Below are positions 17,313 through 27,142 of a stretch of DNA of 64,000 nucleotides, piece after piece. This DNA is from Candidatus Gastranaerophilales bacterium. GTDB lineage: Bacteria > Cyanobacteriota > Vampirovibrionia > Gastranaerophilales > Gastranaerophilaceae. A program made the translations under genes and the position numbers. The first letter of the stretch is position 1. Every line of letters begins with the position of its first letter. Location of the stretch: NCBI GenBank assembly GCA_028693235.1, contig JAQUVW010000003.1, positions 246,069 through 310,068 of the forward strand. Direction: 5' to 3'. The notes below the pieces were generated by a model. That model was not told the DNA's origin. It did not search any database and saw nothing but the letters and a program-made list of their open reading frames with translations.

Positions 17313-17951
17313 TTACCTCAATGAATTTATTGCCGCAGTTTTATCACTCGCTTTATATATATAACTACCTGCTACGAGTGCATTTGCACCGAAATCACGA
17401 CAAATTTTCCCAGTTTCGGCATTAATACCGCCATCAACTTCTATTATCAATTTGTTATTAGAATTATCTCTAATCTGCTTAATTTTTTTTGCACAATCAA
17501 ACATAAACGATTGACCGCCAAACCCAGGTTCAACAGTCATAACCAAAACCAAATCGGCTACATTTAAAAAGTCTTTTATTTCACTAACCGGTGTTTTAGG
17601 CTTAATAGAAAGTCCTGCTTTTACACCTTTTTCTTTGATTTTCTTCAACAAATCAAGGGTATTTTCACCAACGGCCTCGTAGTGAATAGTAATGTAATCA
17701 GAGCCTGCACCGACAAAATCATCTATGTATTTTTCAGGATTATCAATCATCAAATGAACATCAAGCACCATATCGGTTACTTTTCTCAACGCTTTGACAA
17801 CGGGGGCACCAATTGTCAAGTTAGGAACAAAATGTCCATCCATGACATCTACATGAACCCAATCAGCACCGGATTTTTCGAGCATTTTGATATCATTTTC
17901 CAAATTTGCAAAATCGCCTGATAAGATTGAAGGAGCTATTATTACTGACAT
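17313..17951 (-). CDS. rpe: ribulose-phosphate 3-epimerase
   Basis: Interconverts ribulose 5-phosphate and xylulose 5-phosphate in the pentose phosphate pathway. 212 residues, full length. APSILSGDFANL, WVHVDVMDGHFVPNLTIG, VLDVHLMI, MTVEPGFGGQ and VDGGIN with their metal-binding His/Asp residues are all present. It overlaps rnc by 10 bases and is followed 2 bases later by nagA. Confidence 0.96.
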   Translation of the reverse strand: MSVIIAPSILSGDFANLENDIKMLEKSGADWVHVDVMDGHFVPNLTIGAPVVKALRKVTDMVLDVHLMIDNPEKYIDDFVGAGSDYITIHYEAVGENTLDLLKKIKEKGVKAGLSIKPKTPVSEIKDFLNVADLVLVMTVEPGFGGQSFMFDCAKKIKQIRDNSNNKLIIEVDGGINAETGKICRDFGANALVAGSYIYKASDKTAAINSLR

Positions 17952-18670
17952 TTTCCCTCCTTGATAAGTCCGAGATTTTCACTTGCATCTAATGCAGCTT
18001 GTTTTTCTGCCTCTTTTTTGGATTTTCCTTTACCTCTACCAATTTCTTTATTTTGATAATAAACTGCAACCTCATAGGTTTTATTATGGTCTTTACCTAC
18101 TTCATTTTCAATTTTATATTCCGGTAAATCCTTGTTTTTGCCTTGGGTATATTCTTGTAAAAGTGCTTTTGCATTATAAATGCACATATTATCGTCAATT
18201 TCTTGAATATGAGGTTCGTACAAAGAGTATAAAAACGCATAAATATTATCTAATTGTCCATCTTGATACAAAGCTCCCAAAAGTGCCTCAAAAGCACATG
18301 CCAAGATAGAAGAGCGAGTTCTTCCTCCTGATTTTTCTTCATGAATACCTAAATTTAAGTATTTATTCAAATTAATCTTATTCGCAAGCTTTGAGAGATA
18401 GTCATCACTGATAATTATCCCTCTGATTTTAGTCATTTGCCCTTCTTTATAATCAGGATATTTTTCAAAAAGAATTTTACTAACAATTAGTTTAAGAACA
18501 GCATCACCCAAAAACTCAAGTCTTTCATAGTCTTGCCCGTTTTCGATATTATTTTCGAAATGAAACGAGCTATGAGTCAATGCAACATCAACAAGTTCAT
18601 AATTAGTAGTTTTAAAATTTATATTAAAAAGAAATTGTTTTAACTCATTTTCTCTAGAAACCGTTAGCAT
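17942..18670 (-). CDS. rnc: ribonuclease III
   Basis: Double-strand-specific endoribonuclease for rRNA and mRNA processing. 242 residues. The signature ERLEFLGDAVL lies near residue 48, the second acidic cluster AFEALLGALYQDG near 125, and a double-stranded RNA-binding domain occupies the last 70 residues (GRGKGKSKKEAEKQAA). It overlaps cdsA by 17 bases and rpe by 10. Confidence 0.95.
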   Translation of the reverse strand: MLTVSRENELKQFLFNINFKTTNYELVDVALTHSSFHFENNIENGQDYERLEFLGDAVLKLIVSKILFEKYPDYKEGQMTKIRGIIISDDYLSKLANKINLNKYLNLGIHEEKSGGRTRSSILACAFEALLGALYQDGQLDNIYAFLYSLYEPHIQEIDDNMCIYNAKALLQEYTQGKNKDLPEYKIENEVGKDHNKTYEVAVYYQNKEIGRGKGKSKKEAEKQAALDASENLGLIKEGKCQ

Positions 18671-19559
18671 TCAATACCTTCTTTATTAAGTCAAAAATAT
18701 CCATTAGAGAATATTGGTTTACAACAAAATAATTAAAATAGTAATAAGCAACAGGAGCACTAAAAATATAGCTATCTGCTCTATCTAAGAACCCGCCATG
18801 CCCGGGGATAGAATCACCTGAATCTTTAACACCTGCGTCACGCTTTATCAAAGACTCTGATAAATCACCCAGCTGAGCAAATATTGTTATTAACAAACCT
18901 GCAACGAAAGACTGAATCCAAGTTAACCCAATGAAATGCCCCATTATAAGAGCAACAATTATTGCACAAATCGAACCAGCTACAGAGCCTTCGACTGTTT
19001 TTTTTGGGCTGATAACCTCTGCTAATTTTGTTTTACCAAATCTTGTCCCGAAAAAATACGCTCCGATATCAGTCATCAAAATCACAAAAAACATGAATAT
19101 AAGATAATACATGCCTGAATTAAAATTCCAAGTAAAGAAATCATGACCGTCAGAATTGAATTGTCTTATGAGAATAATATAGCTGGGAAGCCACGCAAAA
19201 GCGAATCCCAACATAGTAGTTGCGACATTTGCGATATAAGGCTGTCTGCCTCTAAACAAAACTGCAAGAAATGAAGCAATAACGCCACCTGCTAAAACCA
19301 ACGGTACAAGCTTGTAGTAGCCTATACTCGTTAAAAAAGTAAGCAAAACGCCCGTTGTAACAATGACTTTAAAAAAGGGCAAGAAGCCCTTTTTTTTCAA
19401 AATATCAACATACTCTTTAGAGCCAAGACAGACAAAAACCAAAGTCAAAAGCAAGAGAGCAATTCCGCCTCTTACAACGCAAAAAAGCATCAAACCGCCG
19501 ACAATTGTACCTGTTAACACCCTTAATTTTGCACCTTGGAATGACTTTAGAATATTCAC
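18654..19559 (-). CDS. cdsA: phosphatidate cytidylyltransferase
   Basis: Makes CDP-diacylglycerol, precursor of phosphatidylglycerol and phosphatidylethanolamine. 301 residues with about eight hydrophobic segments. DIGAYFFGTRFGKTKL, SPKKTVEGSVAG and the C-terminal signature SLIKRDAGVKDSGDSIPGHGGFLDRADS are intact. In many bacteria uppS lies between frr and cdsA; here it is absent. Confidence 0.95.
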   Translation of the reverse strand: MNILKSFQGAKLRVLTGTIVGGLMLFCVVRGGIALLLLTLVFVCLGSKEYVDILKKKGFLPFFKVIVTTGVLLTFLTSIGYYKLVPLVLAGGVIASFLAVLFRGRQPYIANVATTMLGFAFAWLPSYIILIRQFNSDGHDFFTWNFNSGMYYLIFMFFVILMTDIGAYFFGTRFGKTKLAEVISPKKTVEGSVAGSICAIIVALIMGHFIGLTWIQSFVAGLLITIFAQLGDLSESLIKRDAGVKDSGDSIPGHGGFLDRADSYIFSAPVAYYYFNYFVVNQYSLMDIFDLIKKVLNANGF

Positions 19560-20119
19560 TATACTGTCAAGACCTCTTTTTCTTTTTCTAACACTAAATC
19601 TTCAATATTTTTAATGAATTTATCAGTTAATTTTTGGATTTTTTCTTGGTTATCTTTAACAGCATCTTCGGGAAGATTTTCTTCTTTTTCAGCTTTTTTA
19701 AGATCATCCGTCATATCACGTCTAACATTACGAACAGCGACTTTAGACTCTTCACCGATTTTTTTAACATCTTTTGAAAGTTCTTTTCTTCTATCTGCCG
19801 TCAAAGGAGGGAATACGAGTCTTAAAACAGAGCCGTCACTATTTGGAGTGATGCCCAATTCAGCTTTAATAAGAGCCTTTTCAATATCTTTCATAATTGA
19901 CTTATCAAAAGGAGATATAACCAAAGTTGTACCCTCTTGAACAGACACTTGCGACATTTGTCTTAGTTGAGTCGGAACACCATAGTAATCAACGACAACT
20001 TTGTCCAAAATCATAGGGTTTGCTCTACCGGTTCTAATACCTGCTAACTCTTTTTTTAATTGGTTAATGGATTTTTCCATTTTTTCCTGACCAAATAAAA
20101 ATAATTCTTCTACTGACAT
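19559..20119 (-). CDS. frr: ribosome recycling factor
   Basis: With EF-G, splits post-termination ribosomes. 186 residues, full length, two-domain RRF. ELAGIRTGRANP, DYYGVPTQLRQMSQVSV, FPPLTADRRKEL and RNVRRDMTDDLKKAEK are conserved. It lies 1 base after pyrH, the usual neighbour. Confidence 0.97.
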   Translation of the reverse strand: MSVEELFLFGQEKMEKSINQLKKELAGIRTGRANPMILDKVVVDYYGVPTQLRQMSQVSVQEGTTLVISPFDKSIMKDIEKALIKAELGITPNSDGSVLRLVFPPLTADRRKELSKDVKKIGEESKVAVRNVRRDMTDDLKKAEKEENLPEDAVKDNQEKIQKLTDKFIKNIEDLVLEKEKEVLTV

Positions 20120-20120
20120 T

Positions 20121-20846
20121 TTATCCTCCTACAAATGTTCCTATTTTTTCACCATGAAGTATTTGCATAATACTGCCCTTAGCAGCAAAATCAAAGACAT
20201 TAATTGGAATAGCATTTTGTTTACACAAAGCACAAGATGCCGTATCCATAACTTTCAGACCTTTGATTATTATATCATCATAACTTATATAATCATATTT
20301 TTTAGCTTTTGGATTGATTCTCGGGTCATCAGAATAGACGCCATCAACACCGTTTTTCGCCATTAACATAATTTCCGCATCAATTTCTGATGCTCTTAAA
20401 GCAGCTGCCGTATCCGTTGTAAAGAATGGGTTTCCGGTTCCTGCTGCAAAAATAACGACTCTACCTTTTTCAAGATGTCGTATAGCTTTAAACCTAATGT
20501 AAGGCTCAGCGATTTTAGTAATATCAATTGCAGATTGAACCCTACAAGACACCTCAAGTTTTCGCAAAGCACTTTGTAAAGCAATAGCGTTCATAACAGT
20601 AGCAAGCATACCGACATAATCCCCTGAAGCTTGGTCCATGCCTAGTTTTGCACTGTTTTTCATTCCTCTGAATATATTTCCGCCACCCACTACAACAGCG
20701 ATTTGAGCACCGGTATCGTGAGCTGTCTTAATCTCTTTTGCAATCATTTCAACAGGCTTTTGGTCTATACCAAATTCTTGCTCACCCAAAAGAGCTTCTC
20801 CGCTGATTTTTAACAAAATCCTTTTGTATTTTAATTTCTCGTCCAT
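20121..20846 (-). CDS. pyrH: UMP kinase
   Basis: Phosphorylates UMP to UDP. 241 residues of the hexameric bacterial amino-acid-kinase-fold type. KISGEALLG, VVVGGGNIFRG, DYVGMLATVMNA, FAAGTGNPFFTTDTAAALRA and the SDDPRINP segment are diagnostic. The ATG follows AAGGAT. It starts the operon pyrH-frr-cdsA-rnc-rpe-nagA; a TATAAT (20880-20875 on the minus strand) lies about 30 bases upstream. Confidence 0.97.
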   Translation of the reverse strand: MDEKLKYKRILLKISGEALLGEQEFGIDQKPVEMIAKEIKTAHDTGAQIAVVVGGGNIFRGMKNSAKLGMDQASGDYVGMLATVMNAIALQSALRKLEVSCRVQSAIDITKIAEPYIRFKAIRHLEKGRVVIFAAGTGNPFFTTDTAAALRASEIDAEIMLMAKNGVDGVYSDDPRINPKAKKYDYISYDDIIIKGLKVMDTASCALCKQNAIPINVFDFAAKGSIMQILHGEKIGTFVGG

Positions 20847-20906
20847 TTTTTTATCCTTAAAAACTCTTGGCTTTATTATACTAAAAACTACGTATAATTA
20901 CACTCC

Positions 20907-21473
20907 CTAAAGTTTTTTTATAAGTTTTGATACATTAGAACTAAATATTTTAATGGTATTAATTCCCTCTTCATCTTTTACGACAGAGCCTTGAGGTCCG
21001 GCAAACAAAATATTCCAATAATTAGCCCCCGGAACCACCATCTCATTAATAAAATAGAACATGAGCATTTCTTGGTAAGTAGCAGTGTGTCCGCCACGTC
21101 TTCCTATAACAATAGGTCCACCGACTTTCCAAGAGAGAAAATTGTCCGTATGCCTAGATACATAACCTATTCTTTGTAGAGCTGACATCATATCCCCCCT
21201 TGCTGTTCCAAAATAGACGGGAGCAGCAATAATAAGCCCTTTAGCCTCTCGAAGCTCTGCAATTATATCATTAATTCCGTCATCATTATAAACACATCTT
21301 TTTAGCTCACTACACATTCCGCAAGCAACGCAAGAACGAATATTCTTTCCTTTTAATGTTAAAATTTTTGCCTCTAGCCCTTCGCTCTCTATAACTTTTT
21401 TACACTCATTAAGTGCAATTTCGCAGTTTGAACCTTGTCTTGGGCTACCTGACAACAATATAACCTTATCCAT
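20907..21473 (-). CDS. NADPH-dependent FMN reductase-like flavoprotein
   Basis: 188 residues of the flavodoxin-like iron-sulfur flavoprotein/FMN reductase group. The phosphate-binding loop SGSPRQGSNC (about residues 8-17) is typical, followed by CVACGMCSELKRC, a Cys cluster in the position of the compact iron-sulfur motif of iron-sulfur flavoproteins, and PVYFGTARGDM. The Cys pattern CxxCxxC...C could hold a [4Fe-4S] cluster or be redox-active. It may share transcription with pyrH, 60 bases downstream, but that gene has its own promoter. The ATG follows AAGGAG. Confidence 0.85.
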   Translation of the reverse strand: MDKVILLSGSPRQGSNCEIALNECKKVIESEGLEAKILTLKGKNIRSCVACGMCSELKRCVYNDDGINDIIAELREAKGLIIAAPVYFGTARGDMMSALQRIGYVSRHTDNFLSWKVGGPIVIGRRGGHTATYQEMLMFYFINEMVVPGANYWNILFAGPQGSVVKDEEGINTIKIFSSNVSKLIKKL

Positions 21474-21632
21474 ATTTTTCTCCTTTTATATTATTTAAAC
21501 ATTATTATTTGGTTTTAACAATTTTGTTATATTCGCAACATTTTTTTACATTAGCATTCTAAAAAGTCAATTTTTCTTGCTTGATATACTTTATATATAC
21601 ATAGAGAGAAATTAAAACACGGAGAGATTTAA

Positions 21633-22391
21633 ATGGACATTAGTTCTTTAACTGGACAAAAGGCAAGTATAGCAAAAGCTTGTGACAAAAATGGCGACAG
21701 CAAACTTGAAGGTGCTGAATTAACCTCCTACAATGGTGCAGTGAAGACCATTTCAGGTAGTACTTGTTCAATTGACGGCAAAACATATAATCTTGATGAT
21801 TCTGTATTTGAAGCATCAAAATCTTCAAGCTCCTCTAGCTCTAGTGGAGGAAGCATGGTTTCCTCTTGGGGCAAAATGTTTGATTCATTTTGGGACGATA
21901 TAAATTTATCAGCAGGCGGAACTTCAGGAACTAATACGAGTGGAAACTCTACATCAGGAACCGGAGCATCAGGCGGTAACTACTCCAGCGTTGGAAACGC
22001 AAACGGCTTTTCTAATCAATATGATTCTTTAATTTTAAAATACGCTAATGAATACGGAGTTGACCCGAACTTGGTTAAAGCAGTTATGAGAACAGAATCC
22101 AGCTTTAATTCAAAAGCAACTTCCAGTGCAAATTGTTGCGGATTGATGCAATTAAACGCAAAATACTTTAAGGGCGATTTATATGACCCTGAAAACAATA
22201 TTAAACAAGGGTGCCAATACCTCAAATCTTGCCTTGACGCTTTTGGCGGAAACGAATCAAAAGCATTAATGGGATACAACATGGGGATTTATGGGGCAAA
22301 AGCCTCCAGTAAAACAAGCACCGGCTATTCTCAAAAAGTTTTGAGCTACTACAACCAGCTAAAAGGTAGCGGTTTGAGCCTTTCAGCATAA
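21633..22391 (+). CDS. EF-hand plus lytic transglycosylase (SLT) protein
   Basis: 252 residues in three parts. Residues 18-29 form a perfect EF-hand loop (DKNGDSKLEGAE). Residues 62-125 are a Ser/Gly/Thr-rich linker. Residues 130-250 are an SLT-type lytic transglycosylase domain with catalytic Glu155 in RTESSFN, then GLMQLN and the YNMG motif near the end. No signal peptide or lipobox is visible, so the route to the periplasm is unclear; export by the flagellar type III apparatus is one possibility. The ATG follows GGAGAG. Single gene with a terminator. Confidence 0.85.
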   Translation: MDISSLTGQKASIAKACDKNGDSKLEGAELTSYNGAVKTISGSTCSIDGKTYNLDDSVFEASKSSSSSSSSGGSMVSSWGKMFDSFWDDINLSAGGTSGTNTSGNSTSGTGASGGNYSSVGNANGFSNQYDSLILKYANEYGVDPNLVKAVMRTESSFNSKATSSANCCGLMQLNAKYFKGDLYDPENNIKQGCQYLKSCLDAFGGNESKALMGYNMGIYGAKASSKTSTGYSQKVLSYYNQLKGSGLSLSA

Positions 22392-22428
22392 CAAAAATCT
22401 CTCTTTCTCTATTCTTGTAAACTCATAA

Positions 22429-22458
22429 AAAATCCTCAACTTTTGTTGAGGATTTTTT
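22429..22458. terminator. bidirectional terminator between the SLT gene and rpoD
   Basis: A 12-bp perfect stem AAAATCCTCAAC / GTTGAGGATTTT with a TTTT loop, A-rich left and T-rich right, ends the SLT gene on plus and the dgt-dnaG-rpoD operon on minus. Confidence 0.92.
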
Positions 22459-22464
22459 AGTTTG

Positions 22465-23568
22465 TTATACTTCAATATATTCTTTAAGTCTTTTACTTCT
22501 GTTTGGATGTCTCAATTTTCTTAAAGCTTTTGCTTCGATTTGTCTGATACGTTCTCTGGTTACACCAAACAATTGTCCGACTTCTTCAAGAGTTCTTTGT
22601 CTACCGTCATCCATACCAAATCTTAAACGGAGAACATCTCTTTCACGAGGAGATAAACCGCTTAATACTTCAGCTAAATCTTCTCTTAAAAGTTCTTGAG
22701 CAACTGTTTTAACAGGAGCGTCAGCATCTTTATCTTCAATAAAATCACCAAGTCTTGAATCTTCTTCCTTACCGATTGGAGTTTCTAATGACAAAGGTTC
22801 TTGAGCAACTTTGATAATTTCTCTTAATTTACTGATTGAAATATTCATTTCGGTAGCAAGTTCTTCTTCAGTCGGTTTTCTTGAAAGTTCCTGAGCTAAT
22901 TTTCTTGTAACTTTTTTCAATTTATTAATAGTTTCAACCATGTGAACAGGTATTCTGATTGTTCTTGCTTGGTCAGCGATAGCTCTTGTAATAGCTTGTC
23001 TAATCCACCAAGTAGCATAAGTTGAGAATTTGTAACCTCTTTCGTGGTCAAATTTTTCAGCAGCTCTAATCAAGCCCAAATTACCTTCTTGAATAAGGTC
23101 TAAGAACAACATGCCTCTGCCTACATATTTTTTAGCGATACTAACAACCAAACGTAAATTAGCTTGAACTAATTTTCTTTTAGCAATAGCACCTGTATTA
23201 CCGCCAGCAACAATTTTACGAGCTAAATCAATTTCTTGATCAGCGGTTAATAATTTAATTCTACCGATTTCTCTTAAATACATTCTAACGGGGTCATCTA
23301 TAGAAACCCCTCTTGGGACTAACATATCATTTTGGACAGTTGTATCAACTTCTTCTGCTATCGGATCAGCTGTAAACATATCTTCGTGTTCCATTGATTC
23401 AATAATTTTTGAGCGTTGACTGCTAATCATAGCATCTATATTATCTGTATTAATGGGTTCTGTTGTATTCATTAATACCACATCTTGGCTTCCAGAATTA
23501 TTTTCATTCAATTCATCTTCATCCATTACTCCGACTACTGAAATTTCTGAAATTCGTTTTCTGCTCAT
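22465..23568 (-). CDS. rpoD: RNA polymerase primary sigma factor
   Basis: Housekeeping sigma-70 (SigA). 367 residues; the N-terminal 85 residues are acidic and a full-length region 1.1 like that of Escherichia coli is not visible. Region 1.2 starts at [12 protein letters not shown]; region 2 contains [15 protein letters not shown] and [15 protein letters not shown], which contact the -10 element; region 3 follows; region 4 ends with [20 protein letters not shown], the -35-binding helix-turn-helix. It starts 4 bases after dnaG, last gene of the macromolecular-synthesis operon. Confidence 0.97.
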   Translation of the reverse strand: MSRKRISEISVVGVMDEDELNENNSGSQDVVLMNTTEPINTDNIDAMISSQRSKIIESMEHEDMFTADPIAEEVDTTVQNDMLVPRGVSIDDPVRMYLREIGRIKLLTADQEIDLARKIVAGGNTGAIAKRKLVQANLRLVVSIAKKYVGRGMLFLDLIQEGNLGLIRAAEKFDHERGYKFSTYATWWIRQAITRAIADQARTIRIPVHMVETINKLKKVTRKLAQELSRKPTEEELATEMNISISKLREIIKVAQEPLSLETPIGKEEDSRLGDFIEDKDADAPVKTVAQELLREDLAEVLSGLSPRERDVLRLRFGMDDGRQRTLEEVGQLFGVTRERIRQIEAKALRKLRHPNRSKRLKEYIEV

Positions 23569-23572
23569 TAAG

Positions 23573-25453
23573 TTATTCTCCAGTCTTTAGTTTGTTTTTG
23601 ATTTTTTCTCGCAATTCAAGCTGATATTGCATTGATTCCAATTCATCGTCATTTGCTTGTTTGTACTTTTGTCTGAGTTTTTTCTTCTCCTGATTAGAAT
23701 GGAATTGCTCAATCTTTTGAATGTTTTCGTAAATAACTGCCTTAAAGTCCTTCTCGGATAAATCTTTAAAGCTGTCTGACAAATATACTAAATCCGTTAT
23801 AATTTCTTTTAATTTATCATCCTCGGCAAATTCAATATACAGGGCGTCGATTAATTCCCCTACATTATTTACCTGACATATTAATTTGTCAATTGTATTG
23901 CGAAGATTATTTAAATTTTCATTATCAAATTCTACGTTTTTGGTTATACTTGAAAGAGTCTTAAAGTCTAAATGACTTTCCTCTATTAAATAGAGGCTCA
24001 ATAAATTTTTTTGCCCTTTTTCCGAAATATTTGAACTTTTTGTTACAATTTGTTTTTTTGCTTGAAACGGCAACGATTTCAAGCCGGTAACTTTTCTAAT
24101 CTCCTTAGTTAAAGCGTCATCCCCAATCTCAAGCTTTGACGCAACAAACTTTATATATTCATTTTGAACGATATTGTTGTTGATTTCCTCAAGTAACGGG
24201 ATGATTTTTTTAACAATTTTAACTTTTTCCATAGGAGTTGTATCAGGAGTTTTTTCTTTTAGTATTTGATTCAACTGAAAATCAAGAAGCAAAGGAGCTT
24301 CTTTTATGTGGGACAAGTATGCTTCAATTCCGCAATCTCTTATATACTCATCCGGGTCTTTTCCTTGCGGGGGCGAAACAACCCTTATTTCGCAAGCATA
24401 TTTGTCATTGTTAATAGAGGTATAATTTTCATCAAATTGTTTAATGTTTCCTAACCCCGAAAGAGCCTCTTTTATTATTTCAGCACCTCTGCCTGTTGCT
24501 TTTTGACCAGCTAAATCGGTATCAAAAGCTAAATAGATTTTTCTTGAATTTGTATATTTTGAAATAAGTTTTATATGTTCTTGAGTTAAGGATGTTCCGC
24601 ACGCTGCCAGACAGTTTTTGAGCCCTGCCGCCTGAGCTGAAATGACATCAAAATAACCTTCCATAATCAGTACGAAATCTTCTTGTTTTATCATTTCTTT
24701 TGCTTGATAAATGCCATACATAATACGGCTTTTGTTGTACAAAAGGGTATCTGGAGAGTTTAAATATTTTGGATTTTGCCCGTCTTCTGTCGCTCTAGCC
24801 CCAAAAGCTACGACTTCGCCGGTTTCATTAATAATTGGAATCATTATCCTGTTTCTAAAACGGTCGACATAGCCTTTGTTTTGTTCTCTTTTGATTATCA
24901 AACCTGCTGATTCAAGGACACTTTTTTCAACATTTGAGCCGAAGTGAGTTTGCAAAGAGTCAAAGCCTTTAAAAGAATAGCCTATTTTGTATTCCTTAAT
25001 AATATCTTCGGTAATGCCTCTTTTTGCAAGGTACTCCAGTGCGTGTTTAGCTTCTGCGGTTTCTAACAAATTTTTAACATAATAATCGGCAGTTTTTGCC
25101 ATAACATCTTTAATCGTAGTTTTTGTTTCAGAAGATTGTTTGTCACCTGAGTAAGATTTTGGCAACTCTATCCCGAATTTATCAGCTAAATCCTTTATAA
25201 CGTCATTAAAAGATTGATTATTAATCTTCATCAAAAAGCTGATAGCATCTCCACCTTCACCACACCCAAAGCACTTATATATACCTTTTTGAGGATTTAC
25301 GGAAAAAGAAGGTGTTTTTTCTTTGTGAAACGGGCAGCATCCCCAATAATTAGCACCCGATTTTTTCAAAATGACATAGGATTGCACCACCTCAAGAATA
25401 TCAAGGCGACTTTTAATTTCTTCAACTGCTTCCATATAAGTTATTTCGGGCAT
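23573..25453 (-). CDS. dnaG: DNA primase
   Basis: Synthesises RNA primers at the replication fork. 626 residues. The N-terminal CHC2 zinc ribbon has C40, H43, C61 and C64. The catalytic core contains [16 protein letters not shown] and the TOPRIM motif MEGYFDV (about residue 264) with [10 protein letters not shown]. The C-terminal 170 residues are divergent, as expected for the helicase-binding domain. It lies 1 base after dgt and 4 bases before rpoD. Confidence 0.97.
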   Translation of the reverse strand: MPEITYMEAVEEIKSRLDILEVVQSYVILKKSGANYWGCCPFHKEKTPSFSVNPQKGIYKCFGCGEGGDAISFLMKINNQSFNDVIKDLADKFGIELPKSYSGDKQSSETKTTIKDVMAKTADYYVKNLLETAEAKHALEYLAKRGITEDIIKEYKIGYSFKGFDSLQTHFGSNVEKSVLESAGLIIKREQNKGYVDRFRNRIMIPIINETGEVVAFGARATEDGQNPKYLNSPDTLLYNKSRIMYGIYQAKEMIKQEDFVLIMEGYFDVISAQAAGLKNCLAACGTSLTQEHIKLISKYTNSRKIYLAFDTDLAGQKATGRGAEIIKEALSGLGNIKQFDENYTSINNDKYACEIRVVSPPQGKDPDEYIRDCGIEAYLSHIKEAPLLLDFQLNQILKEKTPDTTPMEKVKIVKKIIPLLEEINNNIVQNEYIKFVASKLEIGDDALTKEIRKVTGLKSLPFQAKKQIVTKSSNISEKGQKNLLSLYLIEESHLDFKTLSSITKNVEFDNENLNNLRNTIDKLICQVNNVGELIDALYIEFAEDDKLKEIITDLVYLSDSFKDLSEKDFKAVIYENIQKIEQFHSNQEKKKLRQKYKQANDDELESMQYQLELREKIKNKLKTGE

Positions 25454-25454
25454 T

Positions 25455-26513
25455 TTAATTTAATCCGTTAATTTGTGCTAATGTCAACAAAAAATTGTCT
25501 TGAGGAACAACAATCATAGGCTCGGGCATAAATATGTGTTTGAACTTCATAACAGCATAGCCATCTGTCATGCCTGAAATGTAGTCGGTTGCTGTTTGCT
25601 CAATTGCGTCATTATTTGAGGAACCAAACTTGTCTTCAAGAGCATTGGTATAATAAATAAACAATTCTTTTACCAAATTTTTAGCTTTGCCTTCTTCAGC
25701 TTTAGCGATAGAATTTGTGTAAACATTTTCAAACATCCAAGTTCTTAAACGTTTGTAATAGAAATCACATTCATCTGACATTTTTAAGATATTTTGCCCC
25801 TGACTGTTTTCAACAATATCCATAACCATTTTAGCAACGACACTTGAATGTTTTTTTTGATTATTATTAAAATATTTAATGCAATCAGAAGGCAAATCTG
25901 CTTCTCTTATAATCCCGGCCCTCATTGAGTCTTGAATATCATGGTGAATATAAGCAATTTTGTCAGAGAATTTAACAGCTTGCCCCTCTAAGGTGTAAGG
26001 AGTTTCACAACCTGCATAAGAGTGGTTCAATATTCCATTCAAGGTTTCGGCAGTAAGGTTCAGGTTTTCGATATAAGTCGCAACCCTGACACTTTGCTCG
26101 TTGTGTTTGAAACCATTTTTCATAGTTTGGTTTAAAATGGCTTCTCCGCTATGACCAAAAGGCGTATGCCCAAGGTCATGCCCTAAAGCAATAGCTTCTG
26201 TCAAATCTTCATTTAACGCCAAAGCTTTGGCAATCGTTCTGGCTATTTGAGAAACTTCAAGAGTATGCGTCAATCTCGTTCTGTAATGGTCGTCATTAGG
26301 AGAGAAAAAGACTTGGGTTTTGTGCTTCAAGCGTCTGAAAGCCTTGCTATGAATAATTCTATCCCTATCTCTTTGAAAATCAGTCCTCAAAGGACATTTT
26401 TCAATAGGAGATACTCGCCCCTTCGTAAATCTGCTTTTTGCCGCAAATTCACTCAGTATCACAAATTCTTTGTCCTCAAGTTGTTCTCTTATAGTTTTAT
26501 TTTTTACGTCCAT
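25455..26513 (-). CDS. dgt: dGTPase-like HD-domain triphosphohydrolase
   Basis: Family members hydrolyse dGTP or other dNTPs to the nucleoside and triphosphate. 352 residues from the ATG at 26513; an in-frame GTG three codons earlier is an alternative. RAFRRLKHKTQVF, RTRLTHTLEVSQIAR and GHDLGHTPFGHSGE give the H...HD...D metal set. First gene of dgt-dnaG-rpoD, with a possible TTGAAT-N17-TAATAT promoter just upstream. Confidence 0.92.
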   Translation of the reverse strand: MDVKNKTIREQLEDKEFVILSEFAAKSRFTKGRVSPIEKCPLRTDFQRDRDRIIHSKAFRRLKHKTQVFFSPNDDHYRTRLTHTLEVSQIARTIAKALALNEDLTEAIALGHDLGHTPFGHSGEAILNQTMKNGFKHNEQSVRVATYIENLNLTAETLNGILNHSYAGCETPYTLEGQAVKFSDKIAYIHHDIQDSMRAGIIREADLPSDCIKYFNNNQKKHSSVVAKMVMDIVENSQGQNILKMSDECDFYYKRLRTWMFENVYTNSIAKAEEGKAKNLVKELFIYYTNALEDKFGSSNNDAIEQTATDYISGMTDGYAVMKFKHIFMPEPMIVVPQDNFLLTLAQINGLN

Positions 26514-26683
26514 ATTACCCACCCAACTTATAATATATTAAAATCATATTAGTTACTATTCAAGTAGCCGGATTGTTTTTAAATTGTAACGATACATAGT
26601 TTTATATTTTTTCGGACTTGATTAAATGTTATCTTTGACTTATCATCACATTACTGAATAAAAACATGCGAAAGGAAATAAAA

Positions 26684-26875
26684 ATGTCAATTCAATGCGA
26701 TGTATGCGGTAAAAAATCTTTAAAAGCAGCTAAGATATCATTTTCTCATAAACAAAATGTTCATAGACAATTCCCTAACATTCAATCTGTTAAGGTTAAT
26801 TTGGACGGTACTGTTAAGAGAATTAAAGTTTGTACTTCTTGTCTAAAAGCAGGTAAAGTTCAAAGAGCCGTATAA
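26684..26875 (+). CDS. rpmB: ribosomal protein bL28
   Basis: 63 residues. CDVCGKK at residues 5-11 and CTSCLKAGK near the end give two CxxC pairs, so this is the zinc-binding (C+) form of L28. The VRRQFPN-like segment VHRQFPNIQ is present. An upstream in-frame ATG at 26666 is rejected because AAAGGA (26671-26676) stands at the right distance from the ATG at 26684. Confidence 0.95.
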   Translation: MSIQCDVCGKKSLKAAKISFSHKQNVHRQFPNIQSVKVNLDGTVKRIKVCTSCLKAGKVQRAV

Positions 26876-26904
26876 ACTTATTGCTATAAGTTAAAAATTT
26901 ATTC

Positions 26905-26938
26905 AAAAATGGAGTTTCTTTTGATTCTCCATTTTTTG
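26905..26938 (+). terminator. terminator of rpmB
   Basis: A 10-bp stem AAAAATGGAG / CTCCATTTTT with a 12-base loop and a T-run lies 30 bases after the rpmB stop. Confidence 0.8.
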
Positions 26939-27142
26939 TTGCTATATCTGAAATAAACCCAGTAGTATTTTTAAAGTCAAGCATTTTTTTCACATATTTT
27001 TACGTAAATTCATTAAATCTTCTTCATTAAATAATGTAAATACAAATTTGGTTAGTCAGGTTGGGGGGCATGGTCATTTGTAAAAAATATTTAATATTAA
27101 TATTCTTGTAAAGCATGGTTCCTCATAATAGTATAATCCTAC
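26939..27142. other. gene-free stretch between rpmB and the RNA candidate
   Basis: No open frame or hairpin that I can support. It contains a short G-rich patch (TTGGGGGGC near 27060) that stands out in this AT-rich DNA, and ends with TATAAT (27132-27137), the -10 of the RNA candidate. A -35 at the right spacing is not convincing; TTGTAA lies 20 bases upstream of the -10. Confidence 0.5.
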
